Source: Flagellimonas hadalis
GTDB taxonomy: Bacteria > Bacteroidota > Bacteroidia > Flavobacteriales > Flavobacteriaceae
Direction: 5' to 3'
NCBI RefSeq assembly: GCF_007785775.2
Contig: NZ_VNIK02000018.1
Location: 1-64,000 of the forward strand
DNA length: 64,000 bases
The notes below the pieces were generated by a model. The model was not told the origin of the DNA, did no database searches, and saw only the letters and a program-made list of their open reading frames with translations. Position numbers and translations under genes: made by a program. This document shows, in pieces, positions 15,266-23,196 of the stretch (its first letter is position 1; every line of letters starts with the position of its first letter).

Positions 15266-17412
15266 CAGTTGCTTCCGATTTTTCTTTTTAACAATTGAGC
15301 GTTTATGGCAACAATGATGGTACTCAAGCTCATAAATACGGCACCTACTGCTGGCCCCAACACAAATCCTGAAGAATATAAAACCCCAGCGGCCAACGGT
15401 ATGGCCACAACGTTGTAGCCTGTTGCCCACACCAAATTCTGGATCATTTTGTTATAGGTGGCTTTACCGAACAATATCAGATTGGCGATATCTTTTGGGT
15501 TACTGTTTACCAAAATGATATCGGCGGTTTCCGCGGCAACATCGGTACCGGAACCAACAGCAATTCCTACATCAGCTTTTGCCAATGCAGGTGCGTCATT
15601 GACCCCATCTCCCGTCATGGCCACAAACTCTCCTTTGCTTTCCAGCTCTTTTACGATTTCCACTTTTTGATGGGGTAGCACCTCGGCATAATACCCATCC
15701 AAACCAAGTTTGTCACTCACAGCCTTTGCGGTTTTTTCATTATCGCCCGTAGCCATTAAGACTTTGATGTTATTCTTTTTGAATACTTTGATGGCATCGG
15801 CAGATTCTGGCCGTATTTCATCGGCCAGTGCAATATATCCTGCTAATTTTCCATCTATCAGAACAAAAACTACGGTCTCTGCGGCATCACTATAGGCATC
15901 TTCGGTAATTTGGATTTTTTCATCCCGAAGATATCCCGGACTTACTACCTTGACCTTCTTACCCTCTACGATTGCCTCTACACCCTTGCCCGTTATGGCG
16001 TTGAAGTTTTTGGGCTTTGGAATCTCGATGTCCTTTTCTTTGACCTTTTTGATGATCCCCACGGCGATGGGGTGTTCGGAGCTTAGTTCCAGAGCACTGG
16101 ATAACCTCAGAATTTCATCTCTGGTGTACAATTCGTTCACTGATTCAATTCGGGTCACCCCAAAATCACCTTTGGTCAATGTTCCTGTTTTATCAAACAA
16201 TAAAGCCGATATTTTTCGGGATTCTTCAAAGGCCGTTCTGTTCCGGATCAATAAACCATTTTGGGCAGATACCGCAGTAGATATGGCGACAACCAACGGA
16301 ATGGCAAGACCGAGCGCGTGTGGACAGGCAATGACCATGACCGTTACCATTCTTTCCAATGCAAAAACAAATGGGAAACCTAAAATCAGCCAAACCGCGA
16401 GTGTCCCAAAGCCAATGGCCAATGCAATATAGGTCAGCCATTTGGCCGCCCGATCTGAAAGGTTCTGCATCTTCGATTTCGTGCGCTGTGCCTCATCGAC
16501 CATCTTGATCACCTTGTTCAGGTAACTGTCCTTTCCAGTATGCTCTACCTTTACCCTTAAGGTACTATTGCCATTTATGGAACCTCCGATGACCTTATCC
16601 TGTACTTCTTTTTTTACCGGTTTTGACTCGCCTGTCAGCATCGACTCGTTCAGGTAGCTAGATCCTTCGGTGATGATGCCATCCGCGGGTACTTTCTCGC
16701 CGGGTTTAACCAATATGATGTCATCTTTTAATAAATCCTCTAGTTTTACATCTTGAATTTTATCACCCACAACTTTATGGGCCTCAGCGGGCAGCATACT
16801 GACCAAAAGTTGGAGTGCCTTGGATGCGCCCAGCACCGATTTCATTTCCAACCAATGTCCCAACAGCATGATGACAATCAAGGTGCTCAGTTCCCAGAAA
16901 AAGTCCTCCCCAGGGAGTCCGAAAACTGTAGCGGCACTATAGAAATAGGCCACACTTATAGCCATTGAGATTAGGGCCATCATGCCCGGACCCTTGGATT
17001 TTATTTCATTATAAAATCCCTTTAAAAATGGCCAGCCGCCCCAGAAATAGACAAATGTTGATAGTGCAAATAGGATATACGGATTTCCGGGGAGCAATAG
17101 GTCATACCCAAAAAACTCCTGTATCATTGGCGATAAGAACAATATTGGGATGGTAACGATTAAAGATATCCAAAACCGTTTTCTAAAATCCTTGACCATC
17201 ATTTTATGGTGGTCGTGCCCCATTTGTCCGTGAGCGGGGTTATGGCCCGAATGGTCTCCACTTCCGTGATCCATTTTAGAATGGTCTTCTCTTTGGTGTT
17301 GCTTTTTGGAGGAGTCCATCTTAGCATGGTCATGGTTACTGTGATCCATTTTTGAGTGATCCATCTTAGAATGGTCCATTTTTTTGTCCTTGTGCTCTTT
17401 GTGATTGTCCAT
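15265..17412 (-). CDS. copB: CopB-type heavy-metal P1B ATPase (copper/silver export)
   Basis: This 715-residue pump opens with a His/Met/Asp-rich tail (residues 1-72; repeats of MDHSKMDHS) that would bind Cu or Ag. Then come eight predicted transmembrane helices, the TGES actuator motif (260-263), the CPH metal-translocation motif (Cys363-Pro364-His365), the phosphorylation site DKTGT (Asp407) and the GDGVNDAP hinge. CPH in place of CPC places it in the CopB (P1B-3) subclass, associated with Cu(I/II) and Ag(I) export. There is no N-terminal CxxC HMA domain. It is coupled to the MFS gene downstream. It lies 30 kb away from the main copper cluster. Confidence 0.92.
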   Translation of the reverse strand: MDNHKEHKDKKMDHSKMDHSKMDHSNHDHAKMDSSKKQHQREDHSKMDHGSGDHSGHNPAHGQMGHDHHKMMVKDFRKRFWISLIVTIPILFLSPMIQEFFGYDLLLPGNPYILFALSTFVYFWGGWPFLKGFYNEIKSKGPGMMALISMAISVAYFYSAATVFGLPGEDFFWELSTLIVIMLLGHWLEMKSVLGASKALQLLVSMLPAEAHKVVGDKIQDVKLEDLLKDDIILVKPGEKVPADGIITEGSSYLNESMLTGESKPVKKEVQDKVIGGSINGNSTLRVKVEHTGKDSYLNKVIKMVDEAQRTKSKMQNLSDRAAKWLTYIALAIGFGTLAVWLILGFPFVFALERMVTVMVIACPHALGLAIPLVVAISTAVSAQNGLLIRNRTAFEESRKISALLFDKTGTLTKGDFGVTRIESVNELYTRDEILRLSSALELSSEHPIAVGIIKKVKEKDIEIPKPKNFNAITGKGVEAIVEGKKVKVVSPGYLRDEKIQITEDAYSDAAETVVFVLIDGKLAGYIALADEIRPESADAIKVFKKNNIKVLMATGDNEKTAKAVSDKLGLDGYYAEVLPHQKVEIVKELESKGEFVAMTGDGVNDAPALAKADVGIAVGSGTDVAAETADIILVNSNPKDIANLILFGKATYNKMIQNLVWATGYNVVAIPLAAGVLYSSGFVLGPAVGAVFMSLSTIIVAINAQLLKRKIGSN

Positions 17413-17424
17413 AGTGTTCTATTT

Positions 17425-18156
17425 TTAGGTATTTGGATATGTTAAATTATGTTTTTTAAGGTGTTCCAATACTATTTTGGCAACGCAATAGTTGCGGTAC
17501 CAACGTTTGTCGGCTGCAATAATGTGCCATTGAGGGTCGTTGCAGTTGTTCATTAACATATTATAAGCCTCTCTGTAAACTTCCCATTGGCTGGCCGCTT
17601 TTTCGTCTTCGGCACTATATTTCCAGCGTTTATAAGGTTTGGTCTGTCTTTCTTTGATACGTTCTTTCTGTTCTTCTTTGGAGATATGAAGAAAAAATTT
17701 GAGTACATGAATGTTATTTTGCCTAAGATGCTGTTCCATATATTTTAATAGCTTGCAACGGTGTTCAAGTATTTCTTCTTCGAGGGAATTGGTAACCTTG
17801 GGTACCAGGATATCTTCATAATACGAGCGGTTAAAAACTTGTATCATGCCCTTTTGGGGAAAGTGCGGATAGACCCTCCACAGAAAGTCGTGCCTGAGCT
17901 CCTCTTCGGTCGGCTTTTTGAATGATTTTACATGAACACCCTGTGGATTCATGCCCTTAAGCGCATTACGAATCGTACCGTCTTTTCCAGAAGTATCCAT
18001 TCCCTGCAAAATAATCAACAAGCCAAAGCGCCCATCGGCATAAAATTTGTTCTGAAGCTCAAAAAGTTCTTCCCGTATCCCTAACAATCTTTTTTTGGAT
18101 TGTTTTTTTGAGCTACCTGCGGGAGGAAGGGTTGAAATTGTATTTAAGTCTATCAT
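17425..18156 (-). CDS. ppk2: Polyphosphate kinase 2 family (PPK2)
   Basis: This 243-residue enzyme has Walker A GMDTSGKDG (residues 52-60) and the PPK2 fingerprint GVHVKSFKKPTEEELRHDFLWRVYP. FNRSYYEDILVPKV and a lid region with KERQTKPYKRWKYS follow. PPK2 enzymes transfer phosphate between polyphosphate and nucleotides, often favouring NDP or NMP phosphorylation. Sequence alone does not distinguish class I, II or III. In this block, next to PRPP synthetase and an AMP phosphorylase-like enzyme, a role in restoring ADP/ATP from AMP during energy shortage is plausible. The gene lies 12 bases from both neighbours and is probably part of one transcript. Confidence 0.93.
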   Translation of the reverse strand: MIDLNTISTLPPAGSSKKQSKKRLLGIREELFELQNKFYADGRFGLLIILQGMDTSGKDGTIRNALKGMNPQGVHVKSFKKPTEEELRHDFLWRVYPHFPQKGMIQVFNRSYYEDILVPKVTNSLEEEILEHRCKLLKYMEQHLRQNNIHVLKFFLHISKEEQKERIKERQTKPYKRWKYSAEDEKAASQWEVYREAYNMLMNNCNDPQWHIIAADKRWYRNYCVAKIVLEHLKKHNLTYPNT

Positions 18157-18167
18157 AGGTTACAGTT

Positions 18168-18461
18168 TTATCGTAATTTTCTTCGCATTGCTTCCGAGAT
18201 ATTTTCAGCATAGACCCCATAGGCATCTACCAAAAGCCCCTTTATACCATCTTTTGATGAAATGGCATAAAGAACACTGTTATCGTCTGTACTGCTCATA
18301 CCTTCAAAACGATGGGTTTCATCCACATCAAAATCTTCGGGCTGAATTTCCATTTTCAGTGAGGCACATTGCAAGCATTCTGGTTTCAAGTTGAAATCAT
18401 AGGTATATCCCCTGATCTGTAAATCATTAATTGCTTCTGATAGGGTGTCATAGTTTCTCAT
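18168..18461 (-). CDS. Small conserved protein often mislabelled phosphoribosylpyrophosphate synthetase
   Basis: This 97-residue protein begins MRNYDTLSEAINDLQIRGYT and contains PECLQCASLKMEIQPEDFDV, FEGMSSTDDNSVLYAIS and GLLVDAYGVYAENI. I recognise this as a small Bacteroidota family commonly annotated as PRPP synthetase, yet it has none of that enzyme's motifs and a third of its length. The label may have spread from its habit of lying near prs; here a true prs is only 650 bases upstream. CxxC (CLQC) could bind metal. Function unknown, possibly a phosphate or stress-linked regulator. Confidence 0.7.
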   Translation of the reverse strand: MRNYDTLSEAINDLQIRGYTYDFNLKPECLQCASLKMEIQPEDFDVDETHRFEGMSSTDDNSVLYAISSKDGIKGLLVDAYGVYAENISEAMRRKLR

Positions 18462-18464
18462 AAT

Positions 18465-19118
18465 TTATGGTTTGTATGTCATCGTAAAATAGCTGCCGTC
18501 TTTCTCGGTAAATTTCTGGAATGATAACAAGTTCTCATTTGTAAGTTTTTCACTTGCAACATAGTCCAATTGTTTAATTCGTATACCAATGGCGTAGGCT
18601 TTAATATTGATTTTGGATTTGATTGTTTTCCCATTACCATTGGATTCCAACACCCGGTCATAAATTTTTATTTTGCTGTTAGAACCAAAGAAATTCAACA
18701 ATCCGGAGTCGAAACTCATTTCGAGTTCGACACTATCCAAGTTCGACAGATCATAGAGTTCCTTGAAATTTTCAGAGGTCGTACTGATTTCGGTTTCCTT
18801 GGATTTTGGGTTCGAAAACGGAAAGGCCATTACCATTATACTGGCTTCATCGGGCTTGCAGCGATACGTCATGGTGTATTTGTCAGTAGATTTTTTGTCC
18901 TTGTCAAACAGTTCGGCAACCACTTCAACCTCATAATATCCATCGACTTCTTTTAGCTTTCCCGCCTTAAAGGTCTGCTTGTTCAGAAAGTCTCCATTTT
19001 TATTAAAATTTTCCCGTTCCACCCATCTATCGGACAATTGTCCGATCAACATTTTATTCTGTGCATATGCAGAAACGACCATAAAAATGAATACTGTAAA
19101 GTGCAATCCTATTTTCAT
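18465..19118 (-). CDS. Exported protein of unknown function
   Basis: This 217-residue protein starts with a signal peptide (LHFTVFIFMVVSAYA, then Q). It is followed by MLIGQLSDRWVERENFNKNG and a beta-rich mature domain with DGYYEVEVVAELFDKDKKS and KIKIYDRVLESNGNGK. No enzyme motif or lipobox is visible. It is presumably periplasmic or outer-membrane-associated. It overlaps the prs stop by four bases (ATGA) and ends three bases before the next gene, so it is embedded in the operon. I do not recognise the family. Confidence 0.6.
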   Translation of the reverse strand: MKIGLHFTVFIFMVVSAYAQNKMLIGQLSDRWVERENFNKNGDFLNKQTFKAGKLKEVDGYYEVEVVAELFDKDKKSTDKYTMTYRCKPDEASIMVMAFPFSNPKSKETEISTTSENFKELYDLSNLDSVELEMSFDSGLLNFFGSNSKIKIYDRVLESNGNGKTIKSKINIKAYAIGIRIKQLDYVASEKLTNENLLSFQKFTEKDGSYFTMTYKP

Positions 19119-20008
19119 TGATGGTGCATCAGTTCGTTTACTTCCTTGGCTATGGTATCGCTTAAATCAATTTTATTTGACTGATGTGGAATTGTATTGC
19201 AGGTAATGATATCCTTGACATGGGCATCCCAGAGATCTTGATAGGCATTCCCTGAAAATACGGCATGAATGCCAATGCATATTGCAGGTTTCATTCCCGT
19301 ACTCTTCAAATGCTCCGTAGTATCTATCATGGTACGGGCCGTAGAGATGATATCGTCCACCAAAACAGGGGTCGCGTCCTTAAATTTGTCAACTTCAGGC
19401 ACGGAGACTTCAACATCACGGTCACCATGGCGAGTCTTTTGTAAGACCGTGAAAGGTGCTCCCGCTTTTTTTGCCACATCTGCAACCCACTGCTCGCTTT
19501 CCGAATCGGGCCCGATCAGTACCGGATTATGGATATTTTCCTTGATGTATTTTGAGATTTCGTCAGCGGCATGGATGACTCTGTTCGGAATGCTATATAC
19601 TTCGCCCAACGAATGTATCCGATGCAAATGGGGATCAATGGTGGTGATGCTATCTGCGAAACCCGAAATCAATTGCCCAAAGAAACTGGAAGTTACACCT
19701 TCCCCTTCATTAAAGACTTTGTCCTGCCGCATGTAGGCTAAATAGGGGGCTACCAGACAAGTACACATCGCACCCAACGACTTGGCCGTATGACTCAAAA
19801 AATAAAGGGGCAACAGTTTTTCATCTGGGATATGGAGGGTACATACCAAGACCACACATTTATCTTTTACATCGGAAAGTATGCGTGTATAGGATTCACC
19901 GTCCGGAAATTTTCTTATGTTGCATTCCCCGATTTCCGCTTTCATTTTTTTAGCCAACAACTCGGTGAGTTCCTGATTTCCGGGAAGACTGAATAATATA
20001 GTTTTCAT
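19115..20008 (-). CDS. prs: Ribose-phosphate pyrophosphokinase (PRPP synthetase)
   Basis: This 297-residue enzyme makes PRPP from ribose-5-phosphate and ATP, releasing AMP. Visible motifs: RKFPDGESY near the N-terminus, DPHLHRIH (metal/ATP site), GPDSESEQWVADVAKKAGA, the flexible loop HGDRDVEV and the PRPP-binding loop VLVDDIISTARTM. It is somewhat shorter than the housekeeping enzyme (about 310) and quite diverged. It is probably a second, class III or archaeal-like paralogue rather than the essential copy. It is next to an AMP/thymidine phosphorylase, so AMP made here could be consumed there. Confidence 0.9.
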   Translation of the reverse strand: MKTILFSLPGNQELTELLAKKMKAEIGECNIRKFPDGESYTRILSDVKDKCVVLVCTLHIPDEKLLPLYFLSHTAKSLGAMCTCLVAPYLAYMRQDKVFNEGEGVTSSFFGQLISGFADSITTIDPHLHRIHSLGEVYSIPNRVIHAADEISKYIKENIHNPVLIGPDSESEQWVADVAKKAGAPFTVLQKTRHGDRDVEVSVPEVDKFKDATPVLVDDIISTARTMIDTTEHLKSTGMKPAICIGIHAVFSGNAYQDLWDAHVKDIITCNTIPHQSNKIDLSDTIAKEVNELMHHQ

Positions 20009-20016
20009 TTTGTTTT

Positions 20017-21519
20017 TTATTTAATGGTTATGATATCGTTATGGCGATTTTTGTATTCTAAAGCATAGTTTAGCTCACCTTGTGATTCTGCAAAAAGCGT
20101 GTATAGTAAGCCGTCTTTTTCAACTTTATCATTTAAATGGACATTCAATGAAATTCCCGCAGATTTAGATTGGGGTGCACCTGAAAGTTTTGCGAGCTTC
20201 GCTATCTTTCTATTGTCAATACGCTTCAAAATCCCCGAAGTCTCCGCTCTGATTTCTGTTTTAAAAGGTGCCAAAACAGGTTGTGTAAAACGCCCCTGGG
20301 CTTTACAAATGGCAAGAAATTTTTCGTAGGCCTTACCAGATATAAGTACCTCTTTGGCGGTTTCCATTCCTTTTTCTTTTTCGACCTTTCCTGAAAGTTC
20401 TAACAGTTCTCCAGCCAACAGCACAACACGTTCCTTTAAGTCTTTGGGTGCATCTTCTTCATTTTTTAGCACATTCAATATGTCGATAGCTTCCAATGTT
20501 GGGCCGATGCCATAGCCTACAGGTTGAGAGCCATCTGTTATGATTGCTTTTACCTTCAGGCCGACAGCCTTACCGACATTTTCCAAATGATTTTTCAGCT
20601 TTTCAGCCATTTCCATACTACGAACTTTGGCAGTTTCACCTACAGGGATATCGATAACAACGTGAGTAGAACCAGCTGCAGCTTTTTTTGATAGTACGGA
20701 AGCTATTAGCTGCCCTTCACTGTCAATATCCAATGCTTTTTCAATTTTAATGAGCACATCATCTGCGGGACTTAGTTGGGCAGTACCGCCCCAAACAAAA
20801 CAACCACCTTCTTGATTTACTACGTTCTCTATCTCGTCAGCAGAAAGCGCAACGTTGGTGAGAACTTCCATTGTGTCCGCCGTACCTGCTGGTGATGTAA
20901 TGGCTCGGGACGATGTTTTGGGCATTGTAAGCCCGTAAGCGGCAACTATAGCCACTACCAAGGGGGTGGTTCGGTTTCCAGGCAATCCACCAATACAATG
21001 TTTATCCACAACTATTTCTTTGTTCCAGTTTAGTTGCTTTCCTGAAGCAATCATCGCTTTTGTTAGGTCGGATATTTCATCAATATCCATTCGGTCTCCT
21101 GCACAGGCTGTGATAAATGCTGAAAGATGGATATTTGAATAATCTCCCTCCACGATGTCTTTTATGATCTGATTATAGGCATCGTAATTGAGCTTTTGAT
21201 TATAAATTTTTGCCCTTACGTGACTCAACGATTCAATAGGTTCCAAATGGGAAACATACAGCATATCATTTGGGGAAACATTCAGTTTTTTTGCAGCAGC
21301 GTCTGATAGACCTATCTCATTGGGCAACAGAATATCTGAATTTATGACGTTGAGGCTTGCCACTATTGAACGGGTTACTTTAGCAACCCTTATCCTTGTG
21401 AGTGCCTCAAACCCTTCCGAAATACACACGAGGCAATCATCACGCATATATACCACATTTTCGTTTTGGGTATAGATACCAAGATGTTTATATTTTAAAA
21501 TATTTGAATGTTGTTCCAT
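20017..21519 (-). CDS. Thymidine phosphorylase family protein, AMP phosphorylase-like
   Basis: This 500-residue nucleoside/nucleotide phosphorylase has an extra N-terminal domain (about 1-95), as in archaeal AMP phosphorylases. Then comes the glycosyltransferase-type core with KHCIGGLPGNRTTPLVVAI (phosphate site), TSSRAITSPAGTADTMEVL, GGTAQLSPADDVLIKIEKAL and DGSQPVGYGIGPTLEA. Archaeal members convert NMP plus phosphate to ribose-1,5-bisphosphate plus base; bacterial DeoA acts on thymidine and lacks the N-terminal domain. The long form and the adjacent prs favour an NMP substrate, by inference. No ribose-1,5-bisphosphate isomerase or RuBisCO is in the window. Confidence 0.85.
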   Translation of the reverse strand: MEQHSNILKYKHLGIYTQNENVVYMRDDCLVCISEGFEALTRIRVAKVTRSIVASLNVINSDILLPNEIGLSDAAAKKLNVSPNDMLYVSHLEPIESLSHVRAKIYNQKLNYDAYNQIIKDIVEGDYSNIHLSAFITACAGDRMDIDEISDLTKAMIASGKQLNWNKEIVVDKHCIGGLPGNRTTPLVVAIVAAYGLTMPKTSSRAITSPAGTADTMEVLTNVALSADEIENVVNQEGGCFVWGGTAQLSPADDVLIKIEKALDIDSEGQLIASVLSKKAAAGSTHVVIDIPVGETAKVRSMEMAEKLKNHLENVGKAVGLKVKAIITDGSQPVGYGIGPTLEAIDILNVLKNEEDAPKDLKERVVLLAGELLELSGKVEKEKGMETAKEVLISGKAYEKFLAICKAQGRFTQPVLAPFKTEIRAETSGILKRIDNRKIAKLAKLSGAPQSKSAGISLNVHLNDKVEKDGLLYTLFAESQGELNYALEYKNRHNDIITIK

Positions 21520-21522
21520 GGC

Positions 21523-22899
21523 CTATACTATTTCTTCAATGCTGTATAATTGCGGTATTTCTGCTTTCCAGCTATAAGTTCTCTCAATGTCGTTTTTCAA
21601 TGCCTTTGCACCTTCATTTTCACCGTGTACAATAAAAATCCGTTCAGGCGTGTTCTGTATCTTACTCATCCAACCCAAAAGTTCTTTATGGTCTGCATGC
21701 GCTGAAAGCCCTTCAATTTCAACAACTTCCATGTTAAAAGGAACCCATTTTCCATAAACTTTGAGTTCCTTGTCACCTTCCAGTAACTTCCTGCCACGTG
21801 TACCTTCGGCCTGATAACCTACAAATAGAAGGGTATTATTGGAGTTTTGAGCTTGGGTTTCAAGATAGTTAAGCATTCTTCCTCCAGTAAGCATTCCGCT
21901 TCCGGCAATGACAATTTTTGGTTTATTATCAGTCCGCAATTCCATAGTTTCACGATAACTGCTTACAACGGTAAAGTGCGAGCACATTTCATCACATTCA
22001 TTGTCTTCTAATCTGTGCCAATCCCTTGTGCGGTGGAATAGTTCTAGTACATTAGTCCCCATAGGGCTGTCCATTATCATTTGCACTTTTGGTATTTTAT
22101 TTTCCTTGAGCAATCTCCAAAAAATAAGCATCATAAGTTGGGCACGTTCTACCGAAAAGCTTGGGACAAATAGACTGCCACCTCTATCAAGGGTGTCATT
22201 GACCAGTTTTTCAATCTGTGGAATGGCTTCTTCTTCCTCTGGATGAAATCTTCCGCCATAAGTGGATTCAATAAACAGTACATCGGCCTTTTTCGGGTTT
22301 AATGGTGGGTATAACAGTAAATCATGGGTTCTACCTATATCTCCTGAAAAGACATAGCGTTTTCCATGTACATCCAAATCGATATAAGTTGCTCCCAAAA
22401 TATGTCCATTGTATTGGAAACGGGCTTTTACGCCATCAAACAATGGAATCCATTGTGATTGCGGAACGCCCTTAAAATGTGGAACGGTTTTTTCAACATC
22501 CTTTAAATCGTATAGTGGCTCTGCTGGGCTGTGCTTGGAATAACCTTCTTTATTGGCACGTTCGGCTTCCTGTTCCTGTATTTTAGCACTATCGTTCAGA
22601 ATGATTTTGGCAATATCCAAGGTTGGATTTGTACCGTAAATAAAACCATTAAATCCTTGTTTGACCAATCTTGGTAGATAGCCTGTGTGGTCCATATGGC
22701 CGTGTGTGAGCAAAACCACATCAATCTCTGAAACGTTCACAGGGAGATATTCCCAGTTTTTGAGACGTAACTCTTTTAAGCCTTGAAACAATCCACAGTC
22801 AATCAGTATTTTTTTGTTTCCAGTATCCACTAAATATTTGGAACCGGTTACTGTACCAACCGCTCCCAAAAAATGGATGTTTATTTTATTATTTTTCAT
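21523..22899 (-). CDS. Beta-CASP metallo-beta-lactamase-fold nuclease
   Basis: This 458-residue protein has the MBL zinc motif LLTHGHMDHTGYLP, a later FSGDIGRTHD and histidines toward the C-terminus (GLSAHADHKELLGWM, then IVHGENEG). The inserted beta-CASP domain carries FVPSFSVERAQLMMLI, and ends near IVIAGSGMLTGGRMLNYL. This is the CPSF/RNase J-like architecture of RNA-processing exo/endonucleases, with the C-terminal RNA-specificity (RMMBL) motif. It is complete. It overlaps nothing but lies four bases from the phosphorylase, suggesting a coordinated RNA or nucleotide turnover function. Confidence 0.9.
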   Translation of the reverse strand: MKNNKINIHFLGAVGTVTGSKYLVDTGNKKILIDCGLFQGLKELRLKNWEYLPVNVSEIDVVLLTHGHMDHTGYLPRLVKQGFNGFIYGTNPTLDIAKIILNDSAKIQEQEAERANKEGYSKHSPAEPLYDLKDVEKTVPHFKGVPQSQWIPLFDGVKARFQYNGHILGATYIDLDVHGKRYVFSGDIGRTHDLLLYPPLNPKKADVLFIESTYGGRFHPEEEEAIPQIEKLVNDTLDRGGSLFVPSFSVERAQLMMLIFWRLLKENKIPKVQMIMDSPMGTNVLELFHRTRDWHRLEDNECDEMCSHFTVVSSYRETMELRTDNKPKIVIAGSGMLTGGRMLNYLETQAQNSNNTLLFVGYQAEGTRGRKLLEGDKELKVYGKWVPFNMEVVEIEGLSAHADHKELLGWMSKIQNTPERIFIVHGENEGAKALKNDIERTYSWKAEIPQLYSIEEIV

Positions 22900-22914
22900 T
22901 TTTATAATATTTTT

Positions 22915-23169
22915 TTAGTGGCCACCACAGCAAGAAGGTGTGTTACTTTTGTCTTGAGTCGATTTGTACAACTCTACTATTTCATTATAAAGATTTCGCG
23001 AATCCTCTTTGATAAAAAGGGCTAACTTTTTAATGGATGAAGGTTCAAAGTTTACCATTTCCAATAGTATTTCCAAGGCTTCTTCAAGCAGTTTTGGGTC
23101 ATCTTCCAATGCTTCGTAAAATGGTTCTAAATCAATACTCTTTTGTTTCTTTAATTCTTCTGTTTTCAT
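22915..23169 (-). CDS. Small helical protein with C-terminal Cys-Cys-Gly-Gly-His
   Basis: This 84-residue protein is acidic and predicted almost all helical (EPFYEALEDDPKLLEEALEI, then SSIKKLALFIKEDSRNLYNE). It ends in SCCGGH, a plausible metal-binding or thiol tail. Its even spacing between the beta-CASP gene (15 bases) and the ATP-cone nuclease gene (27 bases) supports expression as part of the operon. I do not recognise the family; it may be a partner or regulator of one of its neighbours. Confidence 0.6.
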   Translation of the reverse strand: MKTEELKKQKSIDLEPFYEALEDDPKLLEEALEILLEMVNFEPSSIKKLALFIKEDSRNLYNEIVELYKSTQDKSNTPSCCGGH

Positions 23170-23196
23170 GATAGTTATTTTTAAGATTTTATTTTT

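Noticed and set aside
15266..15430. Upstream extension of the MFS transporter frame by 55 codons
   Set aside because: It overlaps the CopB ATPase coding sequence in another frame and contains no transporter features; the ATG at 15265 is coupled to the ATPase stop.
17209..17412. Short direct repeats near the ATPase start
   Set aside because: They encode the repeated MDHSKMDHS metal-binding tail; not a mobile or CRISPR repeat.
18168..18461. Annotation as phosphoribosylpyrophosphate synthetase
   Set aside because: Too short and lacking every Prs motif; the real prs is at 19115-20008.
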